Source: CAMLJR01 sp964631955
GTDB taxonomy: Bacteria; Pseudomonadota; Gammaproteobacteria; Pseudomonadales; CAMLJR01
Length of the DNA: 64,000 nucleotides
Direction of reading: 5' to 3'
Assembly: GCA_964631955.1 (NCBI GenBank)
Contig: CAZWBA010000001.1
Location: forward strand, 1-64,000
Part shown: one piece after another, positions 23,307-31,192 of the stretch
How positions within the stretch are numbered: the first letter of the stretch is position 1
Layout: every line of letters starts with the position of its first letter
Notes under the pieces: generated by a model
What the model saw: the letters and a program-made list of their open reading frames with translations, nothing else
The model's database searches: none
Told to the model about the DNA's origin: nothing
Position numbers and translations under genes: made by a program

Positions 23307-25242
23307 CGCGCACGATGGGGCGGACCCGGTGAGCGAGGGCGTCGGTGCGCTGACTGCGTTGGTGTCGAATGCGCTGCCCGACGAAAATATCCTCAATCGT
23401 CTCGCGAATGAGTTTTTTTCGGCGTTGCCGGGCGGCGCGAGCACTGTTACGGCCGCTGCGCCAATACCCGCAGCAACCCAGTACGGTGCGGTAACGCCGA
23501 CGACGATTGAACCGCAGGCGGCACCGGGCCCGCGCGGTTCGGGCGTAACGTCCGCAGGGAATGGCGCGCCCGATATCGCACTGCAATCAACCGCAGGCAC
23601 AGGCAAACCGGGCAATGCCATGCTTGGAATTCCCGAAGCGTTTGCGGCCGCATTGCCAGTGGTCGATGCGCCAGCCTCCGCCGAAACAGCTGGCGCAGGC
23701 GCACCTGCCACACCGCCCTCTTCACCGTTTTATTTTCTGGGTGAATCGAGTTCTTATCAAAGTACGGTTCCAGCGCAATCGCCGCACTCGCACGAAACAC
23801 CATCAATTACCAATCACGATCGCGTCGTCGCGCAGACATTCGGGTTACCGGGAACGGACGAGCTCAATGCGCTGCTCACCACCATCGAGGACAAATCTAC
23901 CGCAGAACAGGCAGCACCCAACGCTCATGCGCCCGCCAATAACAATGGCTGGTTTTATTTTGCCGACGGTCTGCATGCCCGCAATGAAACGGCGAACGCA
24001 TTGCCACTTGGCGCGCATCCAGCGTTCGACGTTAACGCGGTGCGCCGCGATTTTCCAATCCTGCAGGAACGCGTCAATGGACGTCCGCTGATCTGGTTTG
24101 ATAACGCGGCGACCACGCATAAGCCGCAGGCGGTCATCGATCGGCTCGCCTATTTTTACGCGCACGAAAATTCAAATATTCACCGTGCCGCGCATGAACT
24201 CGCTGCGCGCGCGACCGATGCCTATGAAGCAGCGCGCAATAAAGTCGCCCGCTTTATCGGCGCCGGCTCGGTCGACGAAATTATTTTCGTGCGCGGCGCC
24301 ACCGAAGCGATCAATCTCGTCGCGAAAACCTGGGGCGAGCAGCATGTTCAGGCCGGCGATGAAATTATTGTTTCCAATCTCGAACATCACGCCAATATCG
24401 TGCCGTGGCAACAACTCGCTGCGAAAACCGGCGCGAAAATTCGCGTGATCCCTGTCGATAACGACGGTCAGATTATTCTCGAAGAATATCAACGCCTGCT
24501 GAATCCGAAAACGAAACTGGTTGCAGTGACACAAGTGTCGAATGCACTCGGTACCGTTACGCCGGTGAAAGAAATTATCGATGCCGCGCATCGCAATGGT
24601 AGCTGCGTGTTGATCGATGGCGCGCAATCGGTTTCACACATGCGCGTGAACGTGCAGGCGCTCGATGCCGATTTTTTCGTTTTTTCCGGACATAAGATTT
24701 TTGCGCCGACCGGTATCGGCGTGGTGTATGGAAAAAAAGCGATTCTCGACACGATGCAGCCGTGGCAGGGCGGCGGCAATATGATCGAGGATGTGACTTT
24801 CGAGCACACGCGTTATCAGCCAGCTCCTGCGCGTTTCGAAGCGGGCACCGGCAATATCGCCGATGCCGTCGGCTTAGGTGCAGCGTTAGATTATGTCGAG
24901 CGCATCGGCATCGAAAATATCGCGCGCTACGAACACGATCTGCTCGCCTATGCAACGCATGGATTGAAAACCGTTCCCGGTATCCGTCTGATCGGTACCG
25001 CGAAAGACAAAGCCAGCGTCGCATCGTTCGTACTCGATGGCCACACCACGGAGGAAGTCGGCAAGGCGCTCAACCGCGAGGGCATCGCCGTGCGCTCCGG
25101 CCATCATTGCGCGCAGCCGATTTTACGTCGCTTCGGGGTGGAGGCCACGGTCCGGCCATCGTTCGCGTTCTACAACACCTGTCAGGAAATCGATGTGATG
25201 ATCGCCGCGCTGCACCGGCTGCAGGCGAATTACCGGAAATAA
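23281..25242 (+). CDS. Encapsulin cargo: SufS-like cysteine desulfurase with cargo-loading N-terminus
   Basis: The 653-residue protein has a disordered Ala/Pro-rich N-terminus (1-248) and a group II cysteine desulfurase domain (249-653). In the enzyme part, WFDNAATTHKPQ, the PLP lysine Lys472 in FSGHKIFAPTGIG and the persulfide Cys610 in RSGHHCAQP are intact. The N-terminus contains ordered-looking islands: LPDENILNRLANEFF (32-46), SPFYFLGE (148-154), FGLPGTDELNALL (187-199) and WFYFADGL (224-231). Such short hydrophobic islands in a disordered tail are what is known of family 2A cargo-loading domains. The enzyme removes sulfur from cysteine; inside the shell this leads to sulfane or elemental sulfur. 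The ATG at 23281 lies within the encapsulin gene (26-base overlap), so translation is coupled. A stem-loop follows the stop. Confidence 0.93.
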   Translation: MNTQIPTANAHDGADPVSEGVGALTALVSNALPDENILNRLANEFFSALPGGASTVTAAAPIPAATQYGAVTPTTIEPQAAPGPRGSGVTSAGNGAPDIALQSTAGTGKPGNAMLGIPEAFAAALPVVDAPASAETAGAGAPATPPSSPFYFLGESSSYQSTVPAQSPHSHETPSITNHDRVVAQTFGLPGTDELNALLTTIEDKSTAEQAAPNAHAPANNNGWFYFADGLHARNETANALPLGAHPAFDVNAVRRDFPILQERVNGRPLIWFDNAATTHKPQAVIDRLAYFYAHENSNIHRAAHELAARATDAYEAARNKVARFIGAGSVDEIIFVRGATEAINLVAKTWGEQHVQAGDEIIVSNLEHHANIVPWQQLAAKTGAKIRVIPVDNDGQIILEEYQRLLNPKTKLVAVTQVSNALGTVTPVKEIIDAAHRNGSCVLIDGAQSVSHMRVNVQALDADFFVFSGHKIFAPTGIGVVYGKKAILDTMQPWQGGGNMIEDVTFEHTRYQPAPARFEAGTGNIADAVGLGAALDYVERIGIENIARYEHDLLAYATHGLKTVPGIRLIGTAKDKASVASFVLDGHTTEEVGKALNREGIAVRSGHHCAQPILRRFGVEATVRPSFAFYNTCQEIDVMIAALHRLQANYRK

Positions 25243-25250
25243 TCCAGCCG

Positions 25251-25286
25251 CTGAATATGCAGCACGCTCGCCCGCTGCATATTCAG
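25251..25286 (+). terminator. Stem-loop after the encapsulin operon
   Basis: A perfect 12-bp inverted repeat, CTGAATATGCAG (25251-25262) and CTGCATATTCAG (25275-25286) with a 12-base loop, lies just after the desulfurase stop. There is no long T-run, so it is a likely but imperfect intrinsic terminator or mRNA end. Confidence 0.6.
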
Positions 25287-25305
25287 TTAATCTCCATTCT
25301 CACTT

Positions 25306-25324
25306 GCAAACAATAATCATTCTC
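25306..25324. promoter_or_regulatory. Possible Fur box
   Basis: The 19-mer ending ATAATCATTCTC matches the Fur consensus at 14 of 19 positions, including 9 consecutive bases in the right half. It lies about 175 bases upstream of the first VPLPA-CTERM gene, whose operon includes a TonB-dependent receptor. This makes iron control reasonable but unproven. Confidence 0.35.
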
Positions 25325-25364
25325 GATAATATCACTCCCGCAAGCAACCCATCGCGCAATCAAT

Positions 25365-25438
25365 AAGGCATATGTGCAAGGCAGCTAGCTTTCGATCTTT
25401 GGCCGCAGGCTGAGGATGGACCGATAGCCATATGCCTT
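25365..25438 (+). ncRNA. Structured leader element, possible riboswitch
   Basis: AAGGCATATG (25365-25374) and CATATGCCTT (25429-25438) are perfect 10-base complements that would close a stem around about 54 bases, ending about 60 bases before the first VPLPA-CTERM gene. Inside, in order, are CAAGGCAGC, GGCCGCAGGCT, GGATGGACC and GATAGCC. This order loosely recalls the conserved segments of c-di-GMP-I (GEMM) riboswitches (AAGGCAAA, GACGCAAAGCC, GGTAGCC), but key bases differ. I call it a structured RNA leader of unknown class; a GEMM variant is only a possibility. Confidence 0.4.
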
Positions 25439-25497
25439 TGCGCTAGGATTCCGTGTCCCTCCTCCCGTGGCCAGCCAACTTTAACGGGAGAGGAAAA

Positions 25498-26184
25498 ATG
25501 AAAAAGCAAATTCTTGTAGGACTCATCGCTCTGGCGGCCGGCATCAGCCAGGCACACGCCGCCATCGCCACCAACAACCTGACCGGCACCATTGCTTTCG
25601 ACGGCTGGGAAGATCTGAAAGCCGGCACGCTGACCACCGCTCAGCTGACCGCCGGCTTTGGCTCGAACGAAGCCGGCTCCGGCGATGCGCTCGTGACCCG
25701 CGTCAGCGGCGGCCATTATCCCTCGGGCTCCAGCCTGTATTCGTTCACCACGGACTCCAGCTTTTCCGTGAGCGATGCCACCGCGGTTTCCGGCCTCGAA
25801 ACAGTCGTGTTCTCGATCAAAACCTGGCTGAACGGCGACGCCTGGAGCGCAGCGGCACCGACCCTCAGCTACAACGGCGGTTCGCAATCGCTGGCGGCCG
25901 GCCTCACCGGTTCAAAGACTGACGGCAGCATCGACTTCGGTGGCCCGATCGACCTGTACACCTACACCTTCCAGTGGGATCTCAGCGGTCTCGGCGTCAA
26001 CAGCTTCAACGTGAACTGGGGACAACTGGCGCACACCGGCGTACTCGCGCTGCAACTCGAACAAAGCGACACGTTCAGCGTCAGCTCGGAAGTGGCCGCC
26101 GTGCCGGTTCCCGCCGCAGCCTGGCTGTTCGGTTCCGGCCTGCTCGGTCTGGCCGGTGTCAGCCGCCGCCGCAAAGCCGCGTAA
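25498..26184 (+). CDS. VPLPA-CTERM exported protein 1
   Basis: The protein of 228 residues has a signal peptide (MKKQILVGLIALAAGISQAHA) and a C-terminal sorting signal of the VPLPA-CTERM/PEP-CTERM type: VPVPAAAWLFGSGLLGLAGVSRRRKAA, i.e. VPxPA motif, hydrophobic helix, basic tail. Such proteins are processed by an exosortase-type peptidase, absent from this window. The mature body is Ser/Gly/Thr-rich beta-sandwich-like sequence (WEDLKAGTL, GGHYPSGSSLYSFTTDSSFS, LYTYTFQWDLSGLGVNSFNVNWG) without a known enzyme motif. The ATG at 25498 has GGGAGAGG upstream. The next gene is a diverged relative, and the two precede a TonB-dependent receptor, suggesting surface binding of the same ligand; this is inference. 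Confidence 0.85.
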   Translation: MKKQILVGLIALAAGISQAHAAIATNNLTGTIAFDGWEDLKAGTLTTAQLTAGFGSNEAGSGDALVTRVSGGHYPSGSSLYSFTTDSSFSVSDATAVSGLETVVFSIKTWLNGDAWSAAAPTLSYNGGSQSLAAGLTGSKTDGSIDFGGPIDLYTYTFQWDLSGLGVNSFNVNWGQLAHTGVLALQLEQSDTFSVSSEVAAVPVPAAAWLFGSGLLGLAGVSRRRKAA

Positions 26185-26327
26185 GCACCATAAGTGCTGC
26201 ACGGAAGGGGCTCGCCATGAGCGGCCCCTTTGCCGAACCTCTTTAAAAACATCGCAGGAATAAACCGCGCAAATCCTCTCGGGGATGAAGCGCGCCAGGG
26301 AAAGCCACGGGCTGCCGGAGAGTCATC

Positions 26328-27197
26328 ATGAAATCATTTATCTGCCTGAATTTTACTGTCCCAACGCCACGTACTTCGCAGCGCCATTCAGGCTCCCTGC
26401 GCTCGGCGTTTTTCGGTCTGCTCATCGCCCTGACCGGCGGTGATGCGCACGCCGCCTTCATTTCGCCCGACTGGCAACGCGGCAGCGAGGGCAGCGCCTA
26501 TCTCGAATGGGATATCTTCGCCGGCAGGGTCAATACCACGCCGGATGTCGGCAGCAGCCACATCGCATCGTCGGTGCTCACCGAGCAGATCGGTCAGTCT
26601 TTCGTCACCTCGAGTGGCAATCTCTACAGCTTCTCCTCGGCGCAGGCCTATACGCTGTCGGTGATTACCGATTCACACGGCCCCTCCCCCATCGCCAGGT
26701 CCGTCCAGGTGCAGCTGCAGATCCGCACGCTGACGTTTGGAATCGACGGGAGCCTGGTCACCCTGAATGGTCAGGCCGGGGATGTCACCCTGCTCGGTTC
26801 GGGGGCGTTTCCCAACCCTATCTTCGGCGGCACGGTTCCCGCCTATGAATATCTGTTCGAGTGGAACGTCGTCGCCAGCAGCCTTTATCAGTTCGCCTGG
26901 AATCTGCACGAACACAGCACCGCCCTCGATGCGGTCGTACTCGATATGTATTCCAGCGGTGCAGCCGCGGAAGTCCTGCTGTATCCGTCGCTGCCCATAC
27001 TCGCGGCGATTCCCGGCAGCAGCCTGTTCAATGGCCAGCAGCTCACCGCTGCGCATTTCCCCGACACGGCCCAGACGCTGGCGGCCGTTGGGCGCGCCAG
27101 TGTGTCACCAGTACCGGTTCCAGCTGCAGCGCCCCTGATGATCAGCGCGCTCCTGGGACTGGTCGGATTCAAAAGAAAATCAGTGAATGCGCGATGA
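26328..27197 (+). CDS. VPLPA-CTERM exported protein 2
   Basis: The 289-residue protein has a signal region with an unusually long polar start (hydrophobic core at about 25-36, cleavage near GGDAHA at 43) and ends in VPVPAAAPLMISALLGLVGFKRKSVNAR, the VPxPA-helix-basic-tail sorting signal. The body aligns by eye with the preceding protein in several blocks, for example SSGNLYSFSSAQAYTLSV with GSSLYSFTTDSSFSVS and YEYLFEWNVVASSLYQFAWNL with YTYTFQWDLSGLGVNSFNVNW, so they are paralogues. It starts with GGAGAG six bases before ATG. Its stop overlaps the receptor start (ATGA), linking it tightly to TonB-dependent uptake. Confidence 0.82.
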   Translation: MKSFICLNFTVPTPRTSQRHSGSLRSAFFGLLIALTGGDAHAAFISPDWQRGSEGSAYLEWDIFAGRVNTTPDVGSSHIASSVLTEQIGQSFVTSSGNLYSFSSAQAYTLSVITDSHGPSPIARSVQVQLQIRTLTFGIDGSLVTLNGQAGDVTLLGSGAFPNPIFGGTVPAYEYLFEWNVVASSLYQFAWNLHEHSTALDAVVLDMYSSGAAAEVLLYPSLPILAAIPGSSLFNGQQLTAAHFPDTAQTLAAVGRASVSPVPVPAAAPLMISALLGLVGFKRKSVNAR

Positions 27198-29884
27198 AAA
27201 CGCTGAAACGCCGCCCGCTGTCTCTGGCGATCGCGGGTGTACTGAGTTTGCTGTGCGCCGATGATCTGAGCGCCCAGGCTCCCGCAGACGAGCCGGTCCT
27301 CGAAGAATCCGGCTCCGGGTCGGAGGTGGTATTGAAGGCGGTGAGCGTGAAGAGTCAGCAGGTCGCAGGCCAGCAGCTCTCCGGCCCGCAATTCGATATC
27401 AAAAGCACGCAGACGACGTTCGATCTGAAGGCGATCCAGGAGCTGCAGCCAGCCAATGTATTCGACATTCTGGCCGATGTGCCCAGCGTCGACCTCACCG
27501 GCGGGCCGCGCGCCAACGGCATTTCCATCAATATCCGCGGCTTCGGCGACAACGAGGACGTCCTCACCATCGTCGATGGCGCGCTGAAAAACTTCGAGAA
27601 ATATCGCTTCGGCAATGTCTTGCCGGAACCCGAACTGCTGCGCGAACTCACCGTATCGCGCGGCCCCGCCAGCGTATTGCAGGGCAGCGGCGCCATCGGT
27701 GGCGTGATCGAGATGGAAACCAAAGACGCCGCCGACTTTCTCAAAGGCGACGATCGCCTCGGCGGTTTCGTCAAACTCGGTTATGCCGACAACAACAACG
27801 AATTGCTCACCATCGGCACGCTGTACGGCCGCCCTACCGAATCGACCGATGCGCTGCTCAGTTTTACCCGACGCGACAGCGACGACCTCGAATTGTCCAC
27901 CGGCGACGAACTGCCCTATTCCGCTGCCAGCCCCGAAGCGTGGCTCGGCAAGGCGGAATGGACGCTCGACAGCGCCGTGCTCGGCGTCAGCTATTCCGCT
28001 ACGTCGACGGCAGGGCTGGAGCTGTTCGACGCCTCCGCGTTTCGCAATGGCGTCAATGGCCGCGTGCATCGCAAAACCGACGATCAGACCTGGGCGAGCT
28101 ATCTCAATTTCGATCCGGCGCACGACTGGATCGACGGGCAGGTGAGCGTCGCTTACAGCGATGCGCGCGTCGACGAACAGTCGGTCTCCGCCGACGGACA
28201 ATTGCTGCCACGCGGGTGGGATTTCGAATACGACATCTGGTCGGGCCGCGCGCACAACAAGGCGACGCTGCTGTCGACCACCAACCAGATCCTCACGCTT
28301 CAGTTCGGCGTGCAGGCGATAGAAGAAAAACGCACCACGCGCATCACCAGCCTCAATGGCGAGGCGAGCACGGAGTCACAGCTGTCGCAGCCCTCGGGAA
28401 AAACCCTCAACTGGGGCAGCTATCTGCAGGCGGCATGGGACATTTACAACGCCACTGCGACGGTCGGTTATCGCTGGGATCGCAACAGCAGCGAAGTCTT
28501 GCAAGCCGAAAGCCGCGCGCTGCTGCAAGCCAATGGCCTGCCGACCCGCATCGATCAGCGCGAAGGCCTGCTGAATTACCGCCTCGACTACCATTTCGAA
28601 TCGCTGCCCGTCACCCTGTTTCATAGCTACGTGGAAACGGTGCGCTATCCCAAGCTCGACGAATATTTCACGCAGAGTAACTTCAGCCACTGCGTGCGCG
28701 ATTCCAGCCCCGCCGAAATTCTGGTCTCGCAATTGCAGGCCAGTCAGCGCGAAACCCGGGCCGGCATTGCCACCGCCACGCAGAGCACCGGCAACAGCAT
28801 TACGGCTTTCACCGAGCGCGAAAATGCAGCGCGCGACAACCAGATCGCCTTGCTGGAAGCGCAGCGCGCGGCGTGGATTGCGGCTGGTCAGGCTGCGGTG
28901 AATGACGGGGCCTGGACGCAGACTCAATACGATGCGGCGCTCCTGCAAACCAATCAGATCACGGACAACGCGATCGGCCAGGCGCAGCTGATCGCGCAGA
29001 ACAACATCGGCATCTACAGCAACCAGGTCAACGATTCACTGGCCGCCACCGTGACTGCGCTGCAAAGCAATTACATCGCACAACTGGCGGCGGCCGGCAT
29101 TTCCGATCCCGATATCGATCTGGCCAGTCTCACCCTTCCCACCAAAACCACATTGCCGGAACCGTATGAATCACTGCAGGTTTGCGGTGCGCTGTACGAA
29201 CCGGAATACGCGAGAAATCGCGAGTGGGGCATCGCGTATGCGTCGTCTGCATTACTGACAGACAACGATCAATTGCAGATGAAATTCACCTACTACATCA
29301 CCCGGGTTAGCAATCTGCTCGAATCGATCAACTCCAATCCCGCCGATCCCGCGAGTCAGCCGGGCAGGGAAAAAGTCTGGGGATACGAACTGGAAAGCAC
29401 GTACATCATCGACGGCTGGCGTTTCGATCTCGCCTACAACAAAGGCAAGGGCGAAATCGGCGGCTTTCGACTCGTCGACAACCCCAACGGTACCAGCGCC
29501 CTCGACAGTCGCATTTATCGCTACGACACACACCGAAAATACGACATGCCCGCCGATGAAATCGCGCTCACGACACGCTGGATCAGCCCCGGCCTCGCCT
29601 GGGAATTCGGTGTGCGCGCCAGTTACAAATACGGCCGCGACGCGAAGGAATTTATCAGCGACAACTCGGCCGAGGCCGTGGTCGTCAGGCAATCGTCGAT
29701 CACCCAGTACGATTTATTTGCCGGCTGGAAACCGCTGAAAAACACCCAGCTTCGCTTGAGCATCGATAACGCGAACAACACGCGCTACAAGATACCCGGC
29801 GGCGTCGACGCGGATGACTCACTGGTACTGGGCAATTACAACACGGGGCGCAACGTAAAGTTTTCGGTCACGCAGTATTTCTAG
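27194..29884 (+). CDS. TonB-dependent outer-membrane receptor with a large helical insertion
   Basis: The protein of 896 residues has a signal peptide (to about residue 27), a plug domain (VLKAVSVKSQQ near 46-56; LQPANVFDILADVPSVDLTGG; ISINIRGFGDNEDVLTIVDGALKNFEKYRFGNVLPEPELLRELTVSRGPASVLQGSGAIGG) and a 22-strand barrel ending in the obligate aromatic FSVTQYF. The plug resembles hemin/hemoglobin-type receptors. Between Cys500 (SNFSHC) and Cys664 (LQVCGALYEPEYARN) lies an Ala/Gln/Asn-rich stretch of about 160 residues, predicted mainly helical, inserted where relatives have a short loop. It is powered by TonB-ExbB-ExbD. Its ATG overlaps the preceding VPLPA-CTERM gene. Ligand unknown; heme or a metal complex is a guess from the plug and the possible Fur box. 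Confidence 0.9.
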   Translation: MKTLKRRPLSLAIAGVLSLLCADDLSAQAPADEPVLEESGSGSEVVLKAVSVKSQQVAGQQLSGPQFDIKSTQTTFDLKAIQELQPANVFDILADVPSVDLTGGPRANGISINIRGFGDNEDVLTIVDGALKNFEKYRFGNVLPEPELLRELTVSRGPASVLQGSGAIGGVIEMETKDAADFLKGDDRLGGFVKLGYADNNNELLTIGTLYGRPTESTDALLSFTRRDSDDLELSTGDELPYSAASPEAWLGKAEWTLDSAVLGVSYSATSTAGLELFDASAFRNGVNGRVHRKTDDQTWASYLNFDPAHDWIDGQVSVAYSDARVDEQSVSADGQLLPRGWDFEYDIWSGRAHNKATLLSTTNQILTLQFGVQAIEEKRTTRITSLNGEASTESQLSQPSGKTLNWGSYLQAAWDIYNATATVGYRWDRNSSEVLQAESRALLQANGLPTRIDQREGLLNYRLDYHFESLPVTLFHSYVETVRYPKLDEYFTQSNFSHCVRDSSPAEILVSQLQASQRETRAGIATATQSTGNSITAFTERENAARDNQIALLEAQRAAWIAAGQAAVNDGAWTQTQYDAALLQTNQITDNAIGQAQLIAQNNIGIYSNQVNDSLAATVTALQSNYIAQLAAAGISDPDIDLASLTLPTKTTLPEPYESLQVCGALYEPEYARNREWGIAYASSALLTDNDQLQMKFTYYITRVSNLLESINSNPADPASQPGREKVWGYELESTYIIDGWRFDLAYNKGKGEIGGFRLVDNPNGTSALDSRIYRYDTHRKYDMPADEIALTTRWISPGLAWEFGVRASYKYGRDAKEFISDNSAEAVVVRQSSITQYDLFAGWKPLKNTQLRLSIDNANNTRYKIPGGVDADDSLVLGNYNTGRNVKFSVTQYF

Positions 29885-29942
29885 CGTGAATAGTTTTTTC
29901 AATAAACATCCGTCACAACCGATCCACAAAGAAGGGCTGGCC

Positions 29943-31034
29943 ATGCAATTACATTTCTCGAAGCATTTTTTCTCGCCGCTGCTCGCTTGTACTTTCATGC
30001 TCGCGGGCTGCCAACATACACCTGACACTGCCGCTCAGGCGCACTCAACCATGTCGCACTCAACCACATCGCAACCGGCGACATCGCAACAAGCCTCATC
30101 GCAGCAAGCAACCCAAACAGCCGCAACCGCGAAAGTAACGCCGAAAATTCCAAGCGATGGCTGCCGCGCCGGCGAAACACTTTTCGATTGCGACCGCCGC
30201 GCGATTCTGGCGATGGCTGGCGAATATCGCGTCGATTTTGCATTCGATGAAATCAGCGCACTCCGTTCGGGTTACAAACTGAAAAAACCAATGCGCTCGG
30301 GCGGCGAGGAATGGGTGGAAGTCATCGAGGACACCGGCGCGCATATCGCGCTGCAACATACGCTCGTCGACAAATCCGGCGAAGTGACCAAACACTGGCG
30401 ACAGGATTGGGATTATCAGCCGCGTACGACGTGGACCTATGCCGGCAATAACACATGGGAGCGCCGCGACCTGACGCCGGAAGAAGCGCAGAATGCCTGG
30501 GTGCAAACCGTCTGGCAGGTCGACGACAGCCCGCGCTACGCCGGTGTCGGTCGCTGGATTCACGATGGCAATCGCCAGGTATGGACATCGGACACGAGCT
30601 GGCGTCCATTGCCCCGCCGCGAGCATACCAAGCGCAGCGATTACGATATCCTCGTTGCGGTGAATCGCCACGAAATCACCGCCGATGGCTGGGTGCACTG
30701 GCAGGACAATTTGAAACTCGACACGAAGGCATCCGCCGAAAACCGCTACATCGCCAGTGAATTCGGCGCCAATCGCTACAGCAAGATCAGCGGCTTCAAT
30801 TTCAAACCGGGCCGCGATTACTGGAACGAAACCCGGGATTTCTGGGCGCAGGTGCGCGCGGGCTGGAATGAACGTTTCGCGAAAGCAAACCGGATTACCG
30901 TCAGGGAAAAAGTGGACGGCAAATCCTTGTGGATGACGGTATACAAAGCTGCGAAAGAAGAAGGTCCACGCGATGCGGCATCGCTCAAAAAGCGCAGCGA
31001 TGAAATTCTCGATCGTTATTTGATTGTTGAATGA
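29943..31034 (+). CDS. DUF6607-like lipoprotein
   Basis: The protein of 363 residues has a lipoprotein signal (basic start, LLACTFMLAGC with Cys23), a Ser/Thr/Gln/Ala low-complexity linker of about 40 residues made of short slippage-like repeats, and a globular domain. The domain contains GCRAGETLFDCDRRAILAMAGEYRVDF, HWRQDWDYQ, WERRDLTPEEAQNAWVQTVWQVDDSPRYAGVGRW, TWRPLPRREHTKRSDYDIL-type blocks and RYIASEFGANRYSKISGF. I recognise this as the DUF6607 type, a family often found beside TonB-dependent receptors; its function is unknown. The ATG at 29943 has GAAGGG upstream. It is the last gene of the VPLPA-CTERM/receptor operon, 58 bases after the receptor stop. Confidence 0.8.
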   Translation: MQLHFSKHFFSPLLACTFMLAGCQHTPDTAAQAHSTMSHSTTSQPATSQQASSQQATQTAATAKVTPKIPSDGCRAGETLFDCDRRAILAMAGEYRVDFAFDEISALRSGYKLKKPMRSGGEEWVEVIEDTGAHIALQHTLVDKSGEVTKHWRQDWDYQPRTTWTYAGNNTWERRDLTPEEAQNAWVQTVWQVDDSPRYAGVGRWIHDGNRQVWTSDTSWRPLPRREHTKRSDYDILVAVNRHEITADGWVHWQDNLKLDTKASAENRYIASEFGANRYSKISGFNFKPGRDYWNETRDFWAQVRAGWNERFAKANRITVREKVDGKSLWMTVYKAAKEEGPRDAASLKKRSDEILDRYLIVE

Positions 31035-31037
31035 CTG

Positions 31038-31115
31038 TTAATTTGAATAAATTAAATACTGCTAGTTGGAATGATTCAAATAATTGTTTTCTTGAATAAA
31101 TCAAATAACTGGCTT
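31038..31115. repeat. Degenerate TTGAATAA-rich repeats
   Basis: Between the DUF6607-like gene and the terminator hairpin the sequence repeats TTGAATAAATTAAATA, TTGGAATGATTCAAATAA, TTGAATAAATCAAATAA and TTGAATAATTTG. It resembles the repeat stretch at 2087-2165. Confidence 0.5.
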
Positions 31116-31153
31116 GAATAATTTGTTCGTTTGAAAATTTTATCCGCCTGAAC

Positions 31154-31184
31154 AATTTGCCGCGCAATGACTGCGCGGCAAATT
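31154..31184. terminator. Bidirectional hairpin between convergent genes
   Basis: AATTTGCCGCGCA (31154-31166), ATGAC loop, TGCGCGGCAAATT (31172-31184): a perfect 13-bp stem between the plus-strand DUF6607-like gene and the minus-strand peroxiredoxin, 9 bases past the peroxiredoxin stop. It likely ends both transcripts. Confidence 0.7.
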
Positions 31185-31192
31185 ATTTACGT

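Noticed and set aside
25365..25438. Calling the leader a definite c-di-GMP-I riboswitch.
   Set aside because: The order of segments is similar but the conserved bases are not all present; only a covariance-model search could decide.
26888..28255. A 455-codon open frame antisense to the TonB-dependent receptor.
   Set aside because: It is the shadow of a G+C-rich gene whose plug and barrel motifs are clear on the other strand; the antisense product has no domain and no start signal.
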